64,000 bases of DNA, taken from an uncultured Clostridia bacterium. GTDB taxonomy: Bacteria; Bacillota; Clostridia; TANB77; CAG-508. The notes under the pieces are model-generated. The model was not told the origin of the DNA and searched no databases. It saw only the letters and a program-made list of their open reading frames with translations. This document shows, piece after piece, positions 63,567 through 64,000 of this stretch. The DNA lies in assembly GCA_947573445.1 (NCBI GenBank), contig CANPFR010000003.1, positions 88,582-152,581 on the forward strand, given 5' to 3'. Position 1 is the stretch's first letter. The number at the start of each line of letters is the position of its first letter. The position numbers were made by a program, and so were the translations under genes.

Positions 63567-63602
63567 TTATAGGATTTCTTTATAGAATAAAACCTTGCAA
63601 CT

Positions 63603-64000
63603 TTAGCTATGTTCTAATTTAAATACTCTTTGATCTAACTCGAAAACTCTCATATCTAAATTATCAACTTGAATTCTAAATTCTTCTTGATTTTTATACA
63701 TCTCTTGAGCTTTATCTTTCTGCATCACCGCCACATCAAATATAGCATCAATTTTCTCACCATATTCTTGTTCAAACAAAAACATTCCATCTAACGTCTT
63801 TTTTTCAAATGTGCTCATTCTATCTGATATTTTTCCTTCTAATGCACTCATTCTATTTGACATTTCTTTTTCAAATACCTTCATTCTATCTGATATTTTT
63901 TCTTCAAATGAACTCATTCTATTTGACATTTCTTCTTCAAATACATTCATTCTATCTGATATTTTTTCTTCAAATGAACTCATTCTATTTGACATTTCTT
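63603..64000 (-). CDS. Coiled-coil repeat protein, partial (C-terminus)
   Basis: The gene enters from the right edge; 132 codons are visible. It consists of 11-residue units in pairs (MSNRMSSFEEK and ISDRMNVFEEE), repeated at least three times with high identity, followed by a unique C-terminal coiled coil (FDVAVMQKDKAQEMYKNQEE, VFELDQRVFKLEH). A long parallel coiled coil is likely. The repeat number may vary between strains. Function unknown. Confidence 0.65.
   Translation of the reverse strand, partial: EMSNRMSSFEEKISDRMNVFEEEMSNRMSSFEEKISDRMKVFEKEMSNRMSALEGKISDRMSTFEKKTLDGMFLFEQEYGEKIDAIFDVAVMQKDKAQEMYKNQEEFRIQVDNLDMRVFELDQRVFKLEHS
63800..64000. repeat. 66-bp tandem repeat in coding sequence
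   Basis: Units of 66 bases (22 residues), each containing TTCATTTGAAGAA- and TCTATCTGATATTTTT-type blocks, run off the right edge. Confidence 0.75.

Noticed and set aside
63800..64000. CRISPR-like array
   Set aside because: The repeats are contiguous 66-bp coding units with no spacers and they keep the reading frame of a coiled-coil protein.

Overview
The window is AT-rich DNA of a low-GC Gram-positive bacterium (Firmicutes, probably a Clostridia-type gut lineage). It carries a Gram-positive PolC, a dnaG-rpoD operon, a CarD/CdnL-type regulator, dUTPase, strong AAGGAG ribosome sites and TTGACA/TATAAT promoters. I recognise no species.

Layout. 1-12.5 kb: a leftward run of small-molecule and housekeeping genes (MBL-fold hydrolase, three GNAT acetyltransferases, P-loop kinase, Nudix, S66 peptidase, two HAD phosphatases). 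It surrounds a type I-like S-M-R locus whose R-like protein has lost its nuclease and ATPase residues and is followed at once by a PIN-like nuclease gene. 12.6-19.8 kb: two RpoD-type sigma genes, dnaG, carD-like, dUTPase, an rRNA methyltransferase and DUF4180. 20.4-26.3 kb: an intact type I restriction-modification operon (hsdM-hsdS-hsdR). 26.5-31.2 kb: poorly characterised genes. 31.3-45.6 kb (element A) and 45.6-57.2 kb (element B): two tandem integrated elements delimited by copies of the 3' part of the initiator tRNA-fMet gene, whose intact copy is at 57.1 kb. Element A carries integrase, Xis, a rolling-circle-like Rep and an SPFH/zinc-ribbon operon. Element B carries integrase, Xis, a lactococcin-972-like peptide with an FtsX-like permease, an ECF sigma/anti-sigma pair, a Spo0A-C response regulator and a HTH replication protein. 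57.5-64 kb: DUF1294, a decayed gene, polC and the end of a coiled-coil repeat protein.

The main observation concerns translation. Nine genes are broken by a +1 shift, and in every case (12 sites, 11 firm and one probable) the break is exactly at an in-frame CGG codon. Dropping the C and reading GGN as glycine restores the full family sequence. The genes include rpoD and dnaG, which must work, and the element A integrase, which needs four such events to reach its catalytic tyrosine. Elsewhere CGG/CCG trinucleotides are common in genes but almost always out of frame; only five in-frame CGG codons are read through as Arg (three of them in the second sigma gene). This looks like CGG acting as a +1 frameshift signal (CGGN = Gly) rather than random mutation or random sequencing error. 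A few other breaks (12.3, 30.4, 47.9, 58.4 and 58.6 kb) do not follow the rule and look like ordinary decay.

All claims rest on reading the sequence and on family knowledge; no database search was possible.
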